A stretch of DNA of 64,000 nt from UBA11889 sp046582115 (GTDB lineage Bacteria > Pseudomonadota > Gammaproteobacteria > Pseudomonadales > Azotimanducaceae): positions 1-64,000 of the forward strand of contig JAYGFA010000053.1 in NCBI GenBank assembly GCA_046582115.1, read 5' to 3'. The number at the start of each line of letters is the position of its first letter. Within the stretch, counting starts at the first letter, position 1. The position numbers and the translations under genes were made by a program. Below, piece after piece: positions 46,503 to 55,482 of this stretch. The notes under the pieces are model-generated. The model had not been told where the DNA came from. It made no database searches and saw only the letters and a program-made list of their open reading frames with translations.

Positions 46503-47232
46503 GTGCTCGAGCGAGTGCTACCCAAGTTGTCTGGCGAAATGTTTGGTGGTCCCATAGGGATTCACGCCCGAACAGTCGAGCGGATAGCGGAGGGCGTCAG
46601 CGAGATAGCTATAGAGACGGCTGTTGCCATGGTGATTGGAGCCTGAAACATTGTTCGCGGGAAAGAGCTACGTTCGGCGGCGGCGGGTGCGGATATAAGG
46701 CGCGTGACCGCAGATCAAATGGGGATGCCTGGCACCGTCATCAATGCGCTGGCATTCCGTGATGTTATAGAAGCTCTGGGGCACTGCAGTTTGGTTATGA
46801 GTCCCGGAGGCATACCGGGTGTCGCCGAAATTTATTATGAGAGGCGTGCCGACGAGGCATTAGGTAGTGGGTATATCGTGGAATGTGCCGGTGGGACAGG
46901 GAATCCGCTTTTCACGACCGATACGGCGGCTTGCTTGCGGGCGATCGAGTTGTCAGTGGACGTGGTTATCAAGGCGACGAAGGTGGATGGCGTGTACGAC
47001 CGCGATCCCGTCGTCTATCCCGATGCGACCCGCTTTGAGACTGTGACGTACGAAGAGATCTTACGACGCAGACTCGAGGTCATGGATGCGACCGCGATTG
47101 AGTTGTGCGAGAGCCACTCAAAAGCCCGTCGTTGTTTACGACATGGCGGATAGCAATGCGTTGACGAAGATCGTGCGTGTTGAGAATGTCGTCACGATGA
47201 TTTGTAACACCGGGAAGGCGAACGATGCTTGA
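46503..47232 (+). pseudogene. pyrH: Decayed pyrH (UMP kinase)
   Basis: Homology to UMP kinase runs from VLPKLSGEMFGG through AGGTGNPLFTTDTAACLRAI and VIKATKVDGVYDRDP to the end, but the frame is broken twice. An in-frame TGA at 46644-46646 replaces a glycine of the phosphate-binding VIGGGN loop (here VIGA-stop-N). An extra A in the run at 47120-47123 shifts the frame after CESHS; removing it restores KPVVVYDMADSNALTKIVRVEN. Conserved residues are also lost (KLSGE preceded by Pro, MGMPGT where MGMLAT is usual). Position between tsf and frr is the standard one. The enzyme is normally essential, so another UMP kinase should exist elsewhere. Confidence 0.87.
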
Positions 47233-47782
47233 CGAAATCAAACAGGACGCAGGCGAACGCATGATCAAGTCGGTGTCGTCCCTAAGGACTGCGTTTGCCC
47301 GAATTCGCACGGGTCGTGCAACACCGTCATTACTTGATGCGGTAGAAGTGGAGTATTACGGGACCTTGACTCGTATAAGCCAGGTCGCATCTATTAGTGT
47401 TGAGGAAGCAAGGACGCTCGTTATCACCCCCTGGGAGAAATCCATTATCCCGGACATTGAAAAGGCGATACTAAAAAGTGATCTTGGTTTAACGCCTACG
47501 GGTACCGGCGAAGCCATTCGACTACCTCTACCTCCTTTGACTGAGGAAAATCGTCGCGACCTGATTCGACACGCGAAAAGTGAAGCAGAAAGTGCGCGTG
47601 TATCGATTCGAAACGTACGACGCGACGCGATTTCCGATGTTCGAAAACTTGTCCGTGAAAAAGAATCGACGGCGGACGAAGGACGAAGTGCAGAAGAGCA
47701 ACTGCAAAAAATAACTGACGCTCGGGTTAGCGAAGTTGACGACGTTCTGGCAGAAAAGGCATCGGATTTGCTCGAGTTTTAA
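47225..47782 (+). CDS. frr: Ribosome recycling factor
   Basis: 185 residues, the same as E. coli RRF. With EF-G it splits the ribosome after termination. IRTGRATPSLLDAVEVEYYG, ITPWEKSIIPDIEKAI and the C-terminal helices with VRREAI-like NVRRDAISDVRKL are conserved. GGGAAGG lies six bases before the ATG. It overlaps the end of the pyrH remnant, so transcription from rpsB still reaches it. Its stop is shared as TTAA with pdxJ on the other strand. The usual uppS does not follow. Confidence 0.96.
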   Translation: MLDEIKQDAGERMIKSVSSLRTAFARIRTGRATPSLLDAVEVEYYGTLTRISQVASISVEEARTLVITPWEKSIIPDIEKAILKSDLGLTPTGTGEAIRLPLPPLTEENRRDLIRHAKSEAESARVSIRNVRRDAISDVRKLVREKESTADEGRSAEEQLQKITDARVSEVDDVLAEKASDLLEF

Positions 47783-48588
47783 GCCGACGCCTTTGGCCGG
47801 ATCGATGTAGCCTTGCGCAGTGCGTTGAGATAGCGCTCGACCGTTACCGTTAACCCTAGCTCCAGCGCATCGGCGATTAATGCATGGCCGATCGAGACCT
47901 CGTCAATGTTTCCAATCGAGCAGAACTGTGTGAGGTTGCCTAAGTTTAGATCGTGTCCGGCATTTATCCCCAAGCCCCGTTCTTTGGCGTGAACAACGGC
48001 TTTGCGGTAGAGCTCCCAGTTTTCGTGTGCCTCCTTGGAGTCAATCCCGTACCTGGCGGCGTAGTCTGCGTATGGACCCGTGTACAGTTCTATTCGATCT
48101 GCGCCAGCATCACGCGCCCGGGAAATTTGCTCAGGATCAGGATCTATGAACAAGCTGACCCGTGAGCCGAAATCGTGGTACTTGGCGATAATGGATCGAA
48201 CGTTTTCGAAAGTCGCAGCTTCGGAAAGGTTCCAACCATGATCTGACGTGCGCTGGTGCTCCGCGTCTGGCACGAGTGTGCATTGGTCCGGTTTTGCTGT
48301 TTCGACAAGTTGATGGAATCCCGGATATCCATTTTCCCGAGGTCCCGCCGTCGGATTACCCTCGATATTAAATTCGACTCCGTTCGCTGCAGATACGACA
48401 GCTTCCAGATCGAACACATCTTGAGGTCGAATGTGACGTTGGTCCGGTCGAGGATGAATGGTGATTCCGTTTGCGCCGGCACTTATGATCGTCCTGGTGG
48501 TGTCACAAAGATCGGGACGAGAACCTTCTCGCGCATTCCTTAGCCAAGCGACCTTATTTACGTTAACTGATAGCGCGGTCATAGCCAT
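47779..48588 (-). CDS. pdxJ: Pyridoxine 5'-phosphate synthase PdxJ
   Basis: 269 residues. Condenses 1-deoxy-xylulose 5-phosphate with aminoacetone phosphate to make vitamin B6. LSVNVNKVAWLRNARE at the start, TIHPRPDQRHI, CTLVPD, RVSLFIDPD, RIELYTGPYA and GINAGHDLNLGNL are all family motifs. In many relatives it follows recO; here it stands alone, convergent with frr by a four-base overlap. ATG at 48588 or 48582 could start it. Confidence 0.95.
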   Translation of the reverse strand: MAMTALSVNVNKVAWLRNAREGSRPDLCDTTRTIISAGANGITIHPRPDQRHIRPQDVFDLEAVVSAANGVEFNIEGNPTAGPRENGYPGFHQLVETAKPDQCTLVPDAEHQRTSDHGWNLSEAATFENVRSIIAKYHDFGSRVSLFIDPDPEQISRARDAGADRIELYTGPYADYAARYGIDSKEAHENWELYRKAVVHAKERGLGINAGHDLNLGNLTQFCSIGNIDEVSIGHALIADALELGLTVTVERYLNALRKATSIRPKASA

Positions 48589-48645
48589 TGCTGATGCGGT
48601 TGTCCAAGGCCAACGATGAGGCGTCGTCCGCCGGAGGCTCTTCGC

Positions 48646-49251
48646 TTAGTTGTTCGGCTTGGCTTCACTGCTATCTGCCTCAAGACTTTTGTCGTCTGGT
48701 AACTGATGGCTGCGGTAAAGGTAAAAATAGCTCGCGAAAACCAACGCGAACGTGAAAACAAAACCAGCGACGGGCTTGTACGCCATCCATACCTGCTCTG
48801 AAAATTGGTAAGCGACGTAGAGATTTGCGGCGCCCATCGTGAACCAGCCTGTTGCCCATCCCCAAGTGAGTTGCTTCCACGCGCGATTGGGCAAGTCGAG
48901 CGAGAGAAATCTCCCAAGAGCGTTACGAACGAAGTGGCCGTCCCCGATAAATCGACTCCCCACGATTGCTAGTGCAGCACCCCAATGAAAGATAGTTGGT
49001 TTCCATTGGATGAAAACGATGTTTTGAAAGACCAGGGTCATACCCCCAAAAATCATCGCGAGCCAGAAAAATAGTCCGATCATCACGGAAATTTTCCAGC
49101 CATTGAGTTTCATGACCAACACTTGTATGAAGGCACTGATCATTAACCCGGCGGTAGCTAGGTAGATGTCCCAGTTTCCGAAAATTGCCCAGTTACCAAA
49201 GTAAAGGGCGGCGAAAACCAAGCCTGGTAGGGCCTCAAGAAACTTTTTCAT
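48646..49251 (-). CDS. yciB: Inner membrane protein YciB (septation protein A)
   Basis: 201 residues with five or six hydrophobic segments; starts MKKFLEALPGLVFAALYFG, then GWKISVMIGLFFWLAMIFGG and WKPTIFHWG, the family pattern. YciB acts in envelope synthesis and septation (ispA in Shigella); the mechanism is unknown. ATG 49251 is chosen over the frame opening at 49314 because homologs start there; no strong ribosome site is visible. Confidence 0.9.
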   Translation of the reverse strand: MKKFLEALPGLVFAALYFGNWAIFGNWDIYLATAGLMISAFIQVLVMKLNGWKISVMIGLFFWLAMIFGGMTLVFQNIVFIQWKPTIFHWGAALAIVGSRFIGDGHFVRNALGRFLSLDLPNRAWKQLTWGWATGWFTMGAANLYVAYQFSEQVWMAYKPVAGFVFTFALVFASYFYLYRSHQLPDDKSLEADSSEAKPNN

Positions 49252-49482
49252 GGCGCGGATTGGGCGGACAAGACACGCGGTAAGTGCGGTACGTAGAAGT
49301 GGTGTTGAGAACAAATTTCATAATTTCTTTTCGCGGAATCGATCGTCATGTCAAACCGAATAATGAGCGGCTACGGTTCAACGGTCGGAATCATCCGGTA
49401 TCGATGCCTGAAGGTCTAGTCTCAACTCGCTTCTCAGCTGGTGCCCTATGTAGAAACCGTGGTCTGAAGTCAGTGATTTACC

Positions 49483-49488
49483 TATAAT
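49483..49488 (+). promoter_or_regulatory. Candidate -10 element of trpS
   Basis: A consensus TATAAT 60 bases before the trpS TTG start, in the 296-base gap between divergent yciB and trpS. No convincing -35 box. The rest of the gap (49252-49482) shows no gene, no tRNA and no run of Trp codons that would suggest an attenuator. Confidence 0.4.
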
Positions 49489-49547
49489 GTGTTGATTCGA
49501 ATTCGACAAATGATCTTGACACGTCTTCGAAAAGCGCGGGATTTCCT

Positions 49548-50762
49548 TTGAGCAGCAACGACTCAGAACGGCGAGTCGTATCCGGGATGCGGCCTACTGG
49601 CCGACTACATATCGCCCATTACCATGGCGTGTTGAAGAATTGGGTCCGTCTTCAACACGAGTACGACTGTTTCTTCTTTGTCGCTGATTGGCATGCACTA
49701 ACGACGCATTACCAAGAAACGGGTGATATTGAACAATTCACTCTCGATACGGTGATTGATTGGCTAGCCGCCGGGATCAGTCCGGGTTCGTGCACGATCT
49801 TTGTGCAGAGCCGAGTACCAGAACATGCGGAATTGCACCTGTTGTTGTCGATGATTACCCCGAACAGCTGGCTTGAGCGAGTGCCAAGCTACAAAGATCA
49901 GATCGCCAGACTCCAAGACCATGATCTCGACACGTACGGCTTTCTCGGTTATCCGTTGTTACAGAGCGCGGATATATTGATTTATCGTGCGGGTAATGTC
50001 CCCGTGGGTGCCGACCAGGTTGCTCACGTAGAGCTGAGTCGTGAGATCGCGAGGCGCTTCAATCATATTTATGGGCGTGAGCCTCAATTTGAACAACATG
50101 CGGAATCAGCGATTAGGAAGATGGGTCGAAAACCGGCGCGGCTTTATAGCGATGCGCGAAGCGATTACCTGGAGAGAGGTGACACCGAAGCACTTGAACG
50201 AGCCCGAGCGTTACTTGCAGAACAACAGAATCTTTCGATCGGTGATCGTGAAAGGCTTTTTGGGTACTTAGAAGGGGGTGGTCGAATTATCCTCCCTGAA
50301 CCCCAGGCACTATTGACCGAGACTCCGAATGTTCCGGGTCTGGATGGTGAGAAGATGTCGAAGTCGTTAAATAACACTCTCCGGTTACGAGAAGACCCGA
50401 TCGTTGTCGAACAGAAAATCCGAACCATGCAAACGGATCCTCAACGCGTGCGACGAGGCGATCCGGGAGACCCGAGCAAGTGCCCGGTTTTTGAACTACA
50501 CGAAATCTATTCGGATGAGGACGTCAGGCGTTGGGCGTCGAATGGTTGTCGAAATGCGGGAATCGGTTGTGTCGACTGTAAAGGCCCGTTGATAGATGCA
50601 ATCAATAAGGAGCAGGCTCCATTTATTGAACGTGCAGAACAATTTGAAAATAACCTCGATTTGGTTCGTTCAATCGTCATTGAAGGCTCGGAAGCAGCAA
50701 GGGACGTCGCGCGTGAAACACTTGAAGATGTCCGGAGTGCCATAGGGATTGCGTATCGATGA
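49548..50762 (+). CDS. trpS: Tryptophanyl-tRNA synthetase, long form with Cys motif
   Basis: 404 residues, longer than the 334 of E. coli. Charges tRNA-Trp. The HIGH-like motif is LHIAHYHG; KMSKS is in DGEKMSKSLNN. An insert of about 60 residues between the Rossmann core and KMSKS (around RSDYLERGDTEALERA) is typical of the pseudomonad form. Downstream, C-x21-C-x6-C-x2-C (first Cys in SKCPVF, last in VDCKGP) resembles the cluster-binding motif of Thermotoga TrpRS. TTG start, with GGGA before it; the stop overlaps scpA. trpS-scpA-scpB is a known order. Confidence 0.95.
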   Translation: MSSNDSERRVVSGMRPTGRLHIAHYHGVLKNWVRLQHEYDCFFFVADWHALTTHYQETGDIEQFTLDTVIDWLAAGISPGSCTIFVQSRVPEHAELHLLLSMITPNSWLERVPSYKDQIARLQDHDLDTYGFLGYPLLQSADILIYRAGNVPVGADQVAHVELSREIARRFNHIYGREPQFEQHAESAIRKMGRKPARLYSDARSDYLERGDTEALERARALLAEQQNLSIGDRERLFGYLEGGGRIILPEPQALLTETPNVPGLDGEKMSKSLNNTLRLREDPIVVEQKIRTMQTDPQRVRRGDPGDPSKCPVFELHEIYSDEDVRRWASNGCRNAGIGCVDCKGPLIDAINKEQAPFIERAEQFENNLDLVRSIVIEGSEAARDVARETLEDVRSAIGIAYR

Positions 50763-51631
50763 GTGATATTGCAGATGAATCGGGGCAGACGGGTGATGGC
50801 GTGTCTGTGAAACCAACGGACGAAACGGAACCGGATGATCGAGTAGTTGCGATTGTTCGAGGGCAAGTGGTGGATCAACTTCCTGACGATTTGTATATAC
50901 CGCCAGCCGCCCTTGAAGTATTTCTTGAAGCCTTTGAGGGCCCTTTGGATCTCCTGCTGTACCTAATCCGGCGACAAAACCTCGATGTTCTCGAGATTCA
51001 GGTTGCAGAAATTACCCGACAGTACATGCAATACATCGAGCTAATGTCGGTCCTGCAACTTGAGTTAGCGGGCGAATACCTGGTTATGGCCGCGATGTTG
51101 GTGGAGATCAAATCACGAATGTTGCTTCCACGGGAAAATGACGCCGATAAGGATGAAGCCGATCCACGTGCGGAGTTGATCCGTCGTCTTAAAGAATACG
51201 AAGTATTCAAGGAAGCTGCTGTGAACATTGACGCTATGCAGCGGGTCGAGCGTGACATACACGTCGCTCATGTCGAAAAACCTGAACTCGTTCGGCGACA
51301 TTCGGAACCCGGCGTGGTCTTTCGTGAATTGACCGTCGCCTTTGCCGAAGTGCTCCATAGGGTTGACTTATATCAACGCCACTCAATTTCGATGGATCCG
51401 CTCTCCGTTCGAGAGAGGGTGTCGAAAGTGCTCGAACGAATAGCAGGAGCAAGTGGCTTCTTGAATTTTCCTGACCTGTTCGAATTAAACGAAGGTCGTC
51501 GAGGCGTCGTCGTCACGTTCCTAGCGTTGCTTGAGTTAATGCGTGAGGGCCTGGTTGATGTCTCTCAAAATGAGCCGTACTCGCCGATATATGTTCGTAC
51601 AAGGAGTGAAGCGTTAGAGGATCAAGAGTGA
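50759..51631 (+). CDS. scpA: Segregation and condensation protein A
   Basis: 290 residues. The kleisin that bridges SMC heads. The N-terminal FEGPLDLLLYLIRRQNLDVLEI is the ScpA signature (given here as FEGPLDLLLYLI), then YLVMAAMLVEIKSRMLLP; the winged helix ends the protein (VVVTFLALLELMREGLV). A 30-residue acidic N-terminal extension precedes the conserved part. ATG overlaps the trpS stop; scpB overlaps its end. Confidence 0.95.
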   Translation: MSDIADESGQTGDGVSVKPTDETEPDDRVVAIVRGQVVDQLPDDLYIPPAALEVFLEAFEGPLDLLLYLIRRQNLDVLEIQVAEITRQYMQYIELMSVLQLELAGEYLVMAAMLVEIKSRMLLPRENDADKDEADPRAELIRRLKEYEVFKEAAVNIDAMQRVERDIHVAHVEKPELVRRHSEPGVVFRELTVAFAEVLHRVDLYQRHSISMDPLSVRERVSKVLERIAGASGFLNFPDLFELNEGRRGVVVTFLALLELMREGLVDVSQNEPYSPIYVRTRSEALEDQE

Positions 51632-52404
51632 TGGAAACCAGGGAGATTCGAAAAATAGTTGAGGCGGCACTGTTGGTGGCAGGTGAACCGCTCTCAGTTG
51701 AACAACTCGAGCGGCTGTTTATAGAGGGGGACCTGGATAGTGACGTCCCCCGGACCTTATTGAGGGACGTTCTTGGAGAAATCGAGACGGATTGTTCAGA
51801 GAGGGGTTATGAGCTGGTCAGAGTAGCCTCCGGATATAGATTCCAAGTGCGACAGCGATTGTCTGAATGGATCAGTCGACTTTGGGACCAGAAACCACCT
51901 AGATATTCGAGGGCTTTGTTGGAGACCCTTGCGTTGATCGCGTATCGGCAACCGGCTACGCGAGGCGATATTGAGGAGGTTAGGGGTGTTAGCGTTAGTG
52001 CCAACATTATGCGGACGTTAATAGAACGGGGATGGATTCGAGAGGTTGGACATCGGGACGTTCCTGGTCGCCCGGCCCTGTACGCGACGACGCGTGGGTT
52101 TCTCGATTACTTTAACCTGAAATCGCTCAGTGAATTGCCGCCATTGTCAGAAGTAAAAGCGCTGATCGAACCTGTTCTGTTTCAGGAGGTTGATGAAGGT
52201 CGCGACGCGGTAGATGACGGTGAAACCTTAGTTGAACTTGAGACCGGAAAGAATGTTGTAACGCTCGAGGACGGTGCTAACGAATCTCCTGCTTTCGATG
52301 ACGTGGAAGAGGACGCTGGAGCGAGCACGGACGAACTAGAACTGCAAAATGATGGCGAACAGCGACCGCTAGCTGAGGTTGTAAATCTGCCGACACCGGA
52401 CTGA
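51631..52404 (+). CDS. scpB: Segregation and condensation protein B
   Basis: 257 residues. Dimeric winged-helix partner of ScpA. IVEAALLVAGEPLSVEQLER at the start and ALLETLALIAYRQPATRGDI followed by RGWIREVGHRDVPGRP are family motifs. The last 70 residues are acidic and probably disordered. ATG 51631 overlaps the scpA stop by one base; a GTG lies one codon before. rluB starts two bases after its stop. Confidence 0.94.
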   Translation: METREIRKIVEAALLVAGEPLSVEQLERLFIEGDLDSDVPRTLLRDVLGEIETDCSERGYELVRVASGYRFQVRQRLSEWISRLWDQKPPRYSRALLETLALIAYRQPATRGDIEEVRGVSVSANIMRTLIERGWIREVGHRDVPGRPALYATTRGFLDYFNLKSLSELPPLSEVKALIEPVLFQEVDEGRDAVDDGETLVELETGKNVVTLEDGANESPAFDDVEEDAGASTDELELQNDGEQRPLAEVVNLPTPD

Positions 52405-52405
52405 G

Positions 52406-53251
52406 TTGGCCGCTACCTTAAAAACCGAGAAACTGCAGAAAGTGCTTGCTTCTCGTGGCGCGGGATCGCGTCGTGAGATGGAACGCTGGATTAAGTCTGG
52501 ACGTGTTGTCGTTGACGGTCGAGTTGCCACCGTCGGTCAGCGCGTTACGTACGTAGCGAACATCGTAGTTGACGGCCGGGAGTTAAAAAAACAAAAATCG
52601 ACGACGCCAAGAGTTTTATTGATGAACAAGCGGGTCGGAACGATTGTATCGACCGTTCCGGCTAACAATTTAGCGTCGGTTTTCGATGAATTGCCGGCAT
52701 TGCCTGGCAGTCGATGGATTTCAGTGGGCCGTCTAGATGCCAATACAAGCGGACTCTTATTGTTTGTTAACGACGGTCTGTTGGCACACCGTCTCATGCA
52801 TCCAAGTACCGGAATCGATCGCGAGTATGCCGTGCGCGTCGAAGGCAAACTCGAACAAGCAGGCATGCAGCGTCTTAAGACTGGGGTGGTGGTCGATGGT
52901 GAAAATGGACGATTTTCGGATATACGTTATTACAATGGACAAGGTTCAAACCATTGGTACCACGTTGTGCTAATGGAAGGTCGTAATCGGGAAGTTCGAC
53001 GTTTGTTTGCCACCCAGGGCGTGAAAGTTACACGGCTAAAACGAGTACGCTTTGGACCCGTGATCCTACCTTCATCGGTACGACGGGGCCAGCTGATGGA
53101 ACTCGGATCCGACGACGTTAGACGTATTTGCGACCTACTAAAGATTGGATTCGTAAAACCTGATCCAAGTAAGCGTAAAAAGGGCAAAACAACGAAATCC
53201 GTGCTGATTCCTTATCCTGGGCTACCGGTGCCAACGGTTGATAGTTTGTAG
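52406..53251 (+). CDS. rluB: 23S rRNA pseudouridine-2605 synthase RluB
   Basis: 281 residues. An S4 RNA-binding domain (KLQKVLASRGAGSRREMERW) at about 8-65, then the RsuA-family catalytic domain with the aspartate in GRLDANTSGLLLF, and EGRNREVRRLFA. RluB over RsuA or RluE is inferred from the scpB-rluB order and the S4 domain. A basic KRKKGKTTK tail follows. TTG start. It converges on ubiG across 72 bases with nothing obvious in them. Confidence 0.9.
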   Translation: MAATLKTEKLQKVLASRGAGSRREMERWIKSGRVVVDGRVATVGQRVTYVANIVVDGRELKKQKSTTPRVLLMNKRVGTIVSTVPANNLASVFDELPALPGSRWISVGRLDANTSGLLLFVNDGLLAHRLMHPSTGIDREYAVRVEGKLEQAGMQRLKTGVVVDGENGRFSDIRYYNGQGSNHWYHVVLMEGRNREVRRLFATQGVKVTRLKRVRFGPVILPSSVRRGQLMELGSDDVRRICDLLKIGFVKPDPSKRKKGKTTKSVLIPYPGLPVPTVDSL

Positions 53252-53323
53252 CGGGACGTCCGTGCGTCGCCATGCCCCGGGTTGATCTTGACGTGATTCG
53301 TAACGCCGAAGCGAAATACCCTG

Positions 53324-54022
53324 CTATGGCTTCTGAGCATAAACGAGATAATTAACGCTCGGGCTGGTAACTAGTTTGCAACCGCGGGTCAGCGGATTAT
53401 AGCTGTAGCCACTGATGTCTTTTACGAAGAGACCAGCATCCCGAACGGCACTGGCGAGTTCGCTGGGCTTAATGAACTTGTCATAATCGTGGGTTCCGCG
53501 CGGTAAAAGATTCAAAACATACTCGGCGCCAAGGACGGCCATCAAGTAAGCCTTTGCATTGCGATTAATTGTTGAAAAAAACACCGAGCCACCTGGACGG
53601 GTGAGCTTGGCAAGCGCGCAAACGGTAGAGCGAAAGTCAGGCACGTGTTCTAGCATCTCTAATGCGGCGACTACGTCGAAAGACGCTGGCTCGACTTTGG
53701 CAAAAGATTCGGCAGTGGTTTCTATGTACCGAATCTTGTTGCTCATCTTGGTCTCGATTGCGTGCAATTGAGCGACCTTAAGGGGGCCAGTCGCCATGTC
53801 AATACCGGTCGTTACGGCACCAAGTTCGGCGAGACTTTGTGTAAGGATCCCGCCACCACAGCCGGCTTCCAGTACGCGAAGACCCGCGACGGGAGCTCGA
53901 TCGTTGATGTATTTCAGACGCGTGCTGTTGATGTCGTGTAACGGACGGAATTCGCTGTCCGGGTCCCACCAACGATGTGCGAGCGATTCGAATTTATGGA
54001 TTTCATTGGGATCGACGTTCAT
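53324..54022 (-). CDS. ubiG: Ubiquinone O-methyltransferase UbiG
   Basis: 232 residues (E. coli 240). Does both O-methylations of ubiquinone synthesis. The start IHKFESLAHRWWDPDSEFRP, SAM site VLEAGCGGGILTQSLA and VVAALEMLEHVPD are family motifs, as is GTHDYDKFIKPSELA. The ATG overlaps the mtaD end by four bases. Its place beside gyrA matches Pseudomonas and E. coli. Confidence 0.96.
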   Translation of the reverse strand: MNVDPNEIHKFESLAHRWWDPDSEFRPLHDINSTRLKYINDRAPVAGLRVLEAGCGGGILTQSLAELGAVTTGIDMATGPLKVAQLHAIETKMSNKIRYIETTAESFAKVEPASFDVVAALEMLEHVPDFRSTVCALAKLTRPGGSVFFSTINRNAKAYLMAVLGAEYVLNLLPRGTHDYDKFIKPSELASAVRDAGLFVKDISGYSYNPLTRGCKLVTSPSVNYLVYAQKP

Positions 54023-55338
54023 GGGGAGAGCTTATCCCGCCACGTTTGAGCTGTGGCAACAACCTCGTTGACATCGAAACCTATGTAGGTGTTGTTTTCG
54101 AAGAGGAGCTTCCCTTCAACCCAGGCATGGCTGACGTAGTTCGCCGCATGCGTATGGATGAGTTGCGCATGGACATCAAACAAGGGTTGAAGACTGGGAT
54201 TGTCGACGTCTATTGCGATCAAATCGGCGGCTTTACCCGGCTCGATTGACCCGATTTCGGCTTCTAACCCAAGCGCTTGTGCTCCACCCAACGTTGCGGA
54301 TTCGAGGATCTTTGCCGCCGTCACACGTGACGGATTGTCAGCACTGTGGTTTGCCATTAGCGCAGCCAGACGCGCTTCGCTTAAAAGATCGAGGGCGTTA
54401 TTGGACGCGGCACCGTCGGTACCTAGGGCTACGGTGATGCCGGCCGCGTATAGCTCTGCGGTCGGACATGTACCACTGTTGAGCTTCAGGTTGGAATAAG
54501 GACAGTGAATCACCTTGACGCCGCGTTCGGCAACACGTTCGATTTCTTCTTGAGTTAGCGTCGTCATGTGGACTGCTTGTAATTCAGGCACTAGCATGTC
54601 CCGTTGGTCCAAGTACTCGATCCAAGAACAGCCTAATGTCTCGCGCGCTTTCCGCACTTCCAGCGGTGTTTCGTGTATGTGCATTTGGATAGGGATACCA
54701 ATCTCAGCCGCCAACGTGAACACGCGGGTTAGTATGTCTTCTCGTACGGTATAGGCGGCATGGGGACCAAACGCGGGGTGAATAGTTGTGGTCGTTCGAT
54801 AATTATCGTTGAGCTCCACCCCTCGATGGATGCATTCATCGGCTGTACTAGAATATGAATTACGCTGTTCGATTACTGGAAACGCAATTTGTGCACGAAA
54901 ACCCAATTCTGCCGCAATTGCCGCGGTCACTTTGGGGAAATAGTACATGTCGCTAGCGGTGGTCATTCCACGGCTCAACATTTCTGCGATGGCAAGTCGC
55001 GTTCCGGCGGCGACGAAGTCAGGAGATACGTAGCGTGCTTCTAGCGGCCAGATCACTTCGCGCAACCACGTGTGGAGCTGGCGGCCCTCGCCCAAACCAC
55101 GCATTAACGACATCCCGAGATGTGCATGCGCATTCACTAATCCGGGCATAACGATGTGATGTCCCAAGTCGACCTTCACGGCATCGGGATAGTTCTGCAG
55201 TAACGAGCGATTCAAACCGATCGCGAGAATACGGCCACTTTCAATGGCGATGCCATGGTCATCTAGAACAGCGTTCTTGGGTGAAATGGGTAATAAATAT
55301 CGCGCGAGAAGTAGCGTTTTGACGGTTGGATCAGGCAT
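54019..55338 (-). CDS. Amidohydrolase, MTA/SAH deaminase type
   Basis: 439 residues, TRZ/ATZ branch of the amidohydrolase superfamily. Metal ligands are visible in NAHAHLGMSLMRG, HIHETPLEV and GTDGAASNNALD, and a second His in HPAFGPHAAYTV. The family deaminates methylthioadenosine or S-adenosylhomocysteine (MtaD); the homolog next to ubiG in Pseudomonas acts on methylthioadenosine, but substrate cannot be proved here. ATG 55338 is chosen because the longer frame crosses a TATACT -10-like box (55346-55351). That box lies eight bases before the ATG, so the RNA may lack a leader. Confidence 0.88.
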   Translation of the reverse strand: MPDPTVKTLLLARYLLPISPKNAVLDDHGIAIESGRILAIGLNRSLLQNYPDAVKVDLGHHIVMPGLVNAHAHLGMSLMRGLGEGRQLHTWLREVIWPLEARYVSPDFVAAGTRLAIAEMLSRGMTTASDMYYFPKVTAAIAAELGFRAQIAFPVIEQRNSYSSTADECIHRGVELNDNYRTTTTIHPAFGPHAAYTVREDILTRVFTLAAEIGIPIQMHIHETPLEVRKARETLGCSWIEYLDQRDMLVPELQAVHMTTLTQEEIERVAERGVKVIHCPYSNLKLNSGTCPTAELYAAGITVALGTDGAASNNALDLLSEARLAALMANHSADNPSRVTAAKILESATLGGAQALGLEAEIGSIEPGKAADLIAIDVDNPSLQPLFDVHAQLIHTHAANYVSHAWVEGKLLFENNTYIGFDVNEVVATAQTWRDKLSP

Positions 55339-55417
55339 TCGTGTGAGTATAGCGGAACGGCATTCGAATACCGGCCCGAGGGTGGGCCGAAACCTCCAGA
55401 AGACAGTTCGAGCATGG

Positions 55418-55423
55418 TAGAAT
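55418..55423 (+). promoter_or_regulatory. Candidate -10 element of gyrA
   Basis: TAGAAT, 60 bases before the preferred gyrA start; TCCAGA 17 bases upstream is a poor -35. Just after the start point is a small hairpin GGTGT/ACACC at 55427-55442. The divergent mtaD promoter box is about 70 bases to the left. Confidence 0.4.
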
Positions 55424-55482
55424 CGGGTGTTTCCCGACACCGTGAATTAGCGACCGGATGGCAACCTTGTTTCCCTCTTCCG

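Noticed and set aside
28013..46646. TGA codons inside rlmD and pyrH as a sign of UGA recoding (for example to glycine or tryptophan).
   Set aside because: Many intact genes here end in TGA, prfB encodes RF2 with a UGA-dependent frameshift, rlmD also has a TAA, and pyrH also has a frameshift. Pseudogenes or sequence errors explain this better.
46704..47153. The long pyrH segment as a functional shortened UMP kinase.
   Set aside because: It lacks the N-terminal phosphate-binding KLSGE and GGGN parts and ends in a shifted frame.
49284..49487. ORF in the yciB-trpS gap.
   Set aside because: No ribosome site, no recognisable domain, and it ends in the probable trpS promoter.
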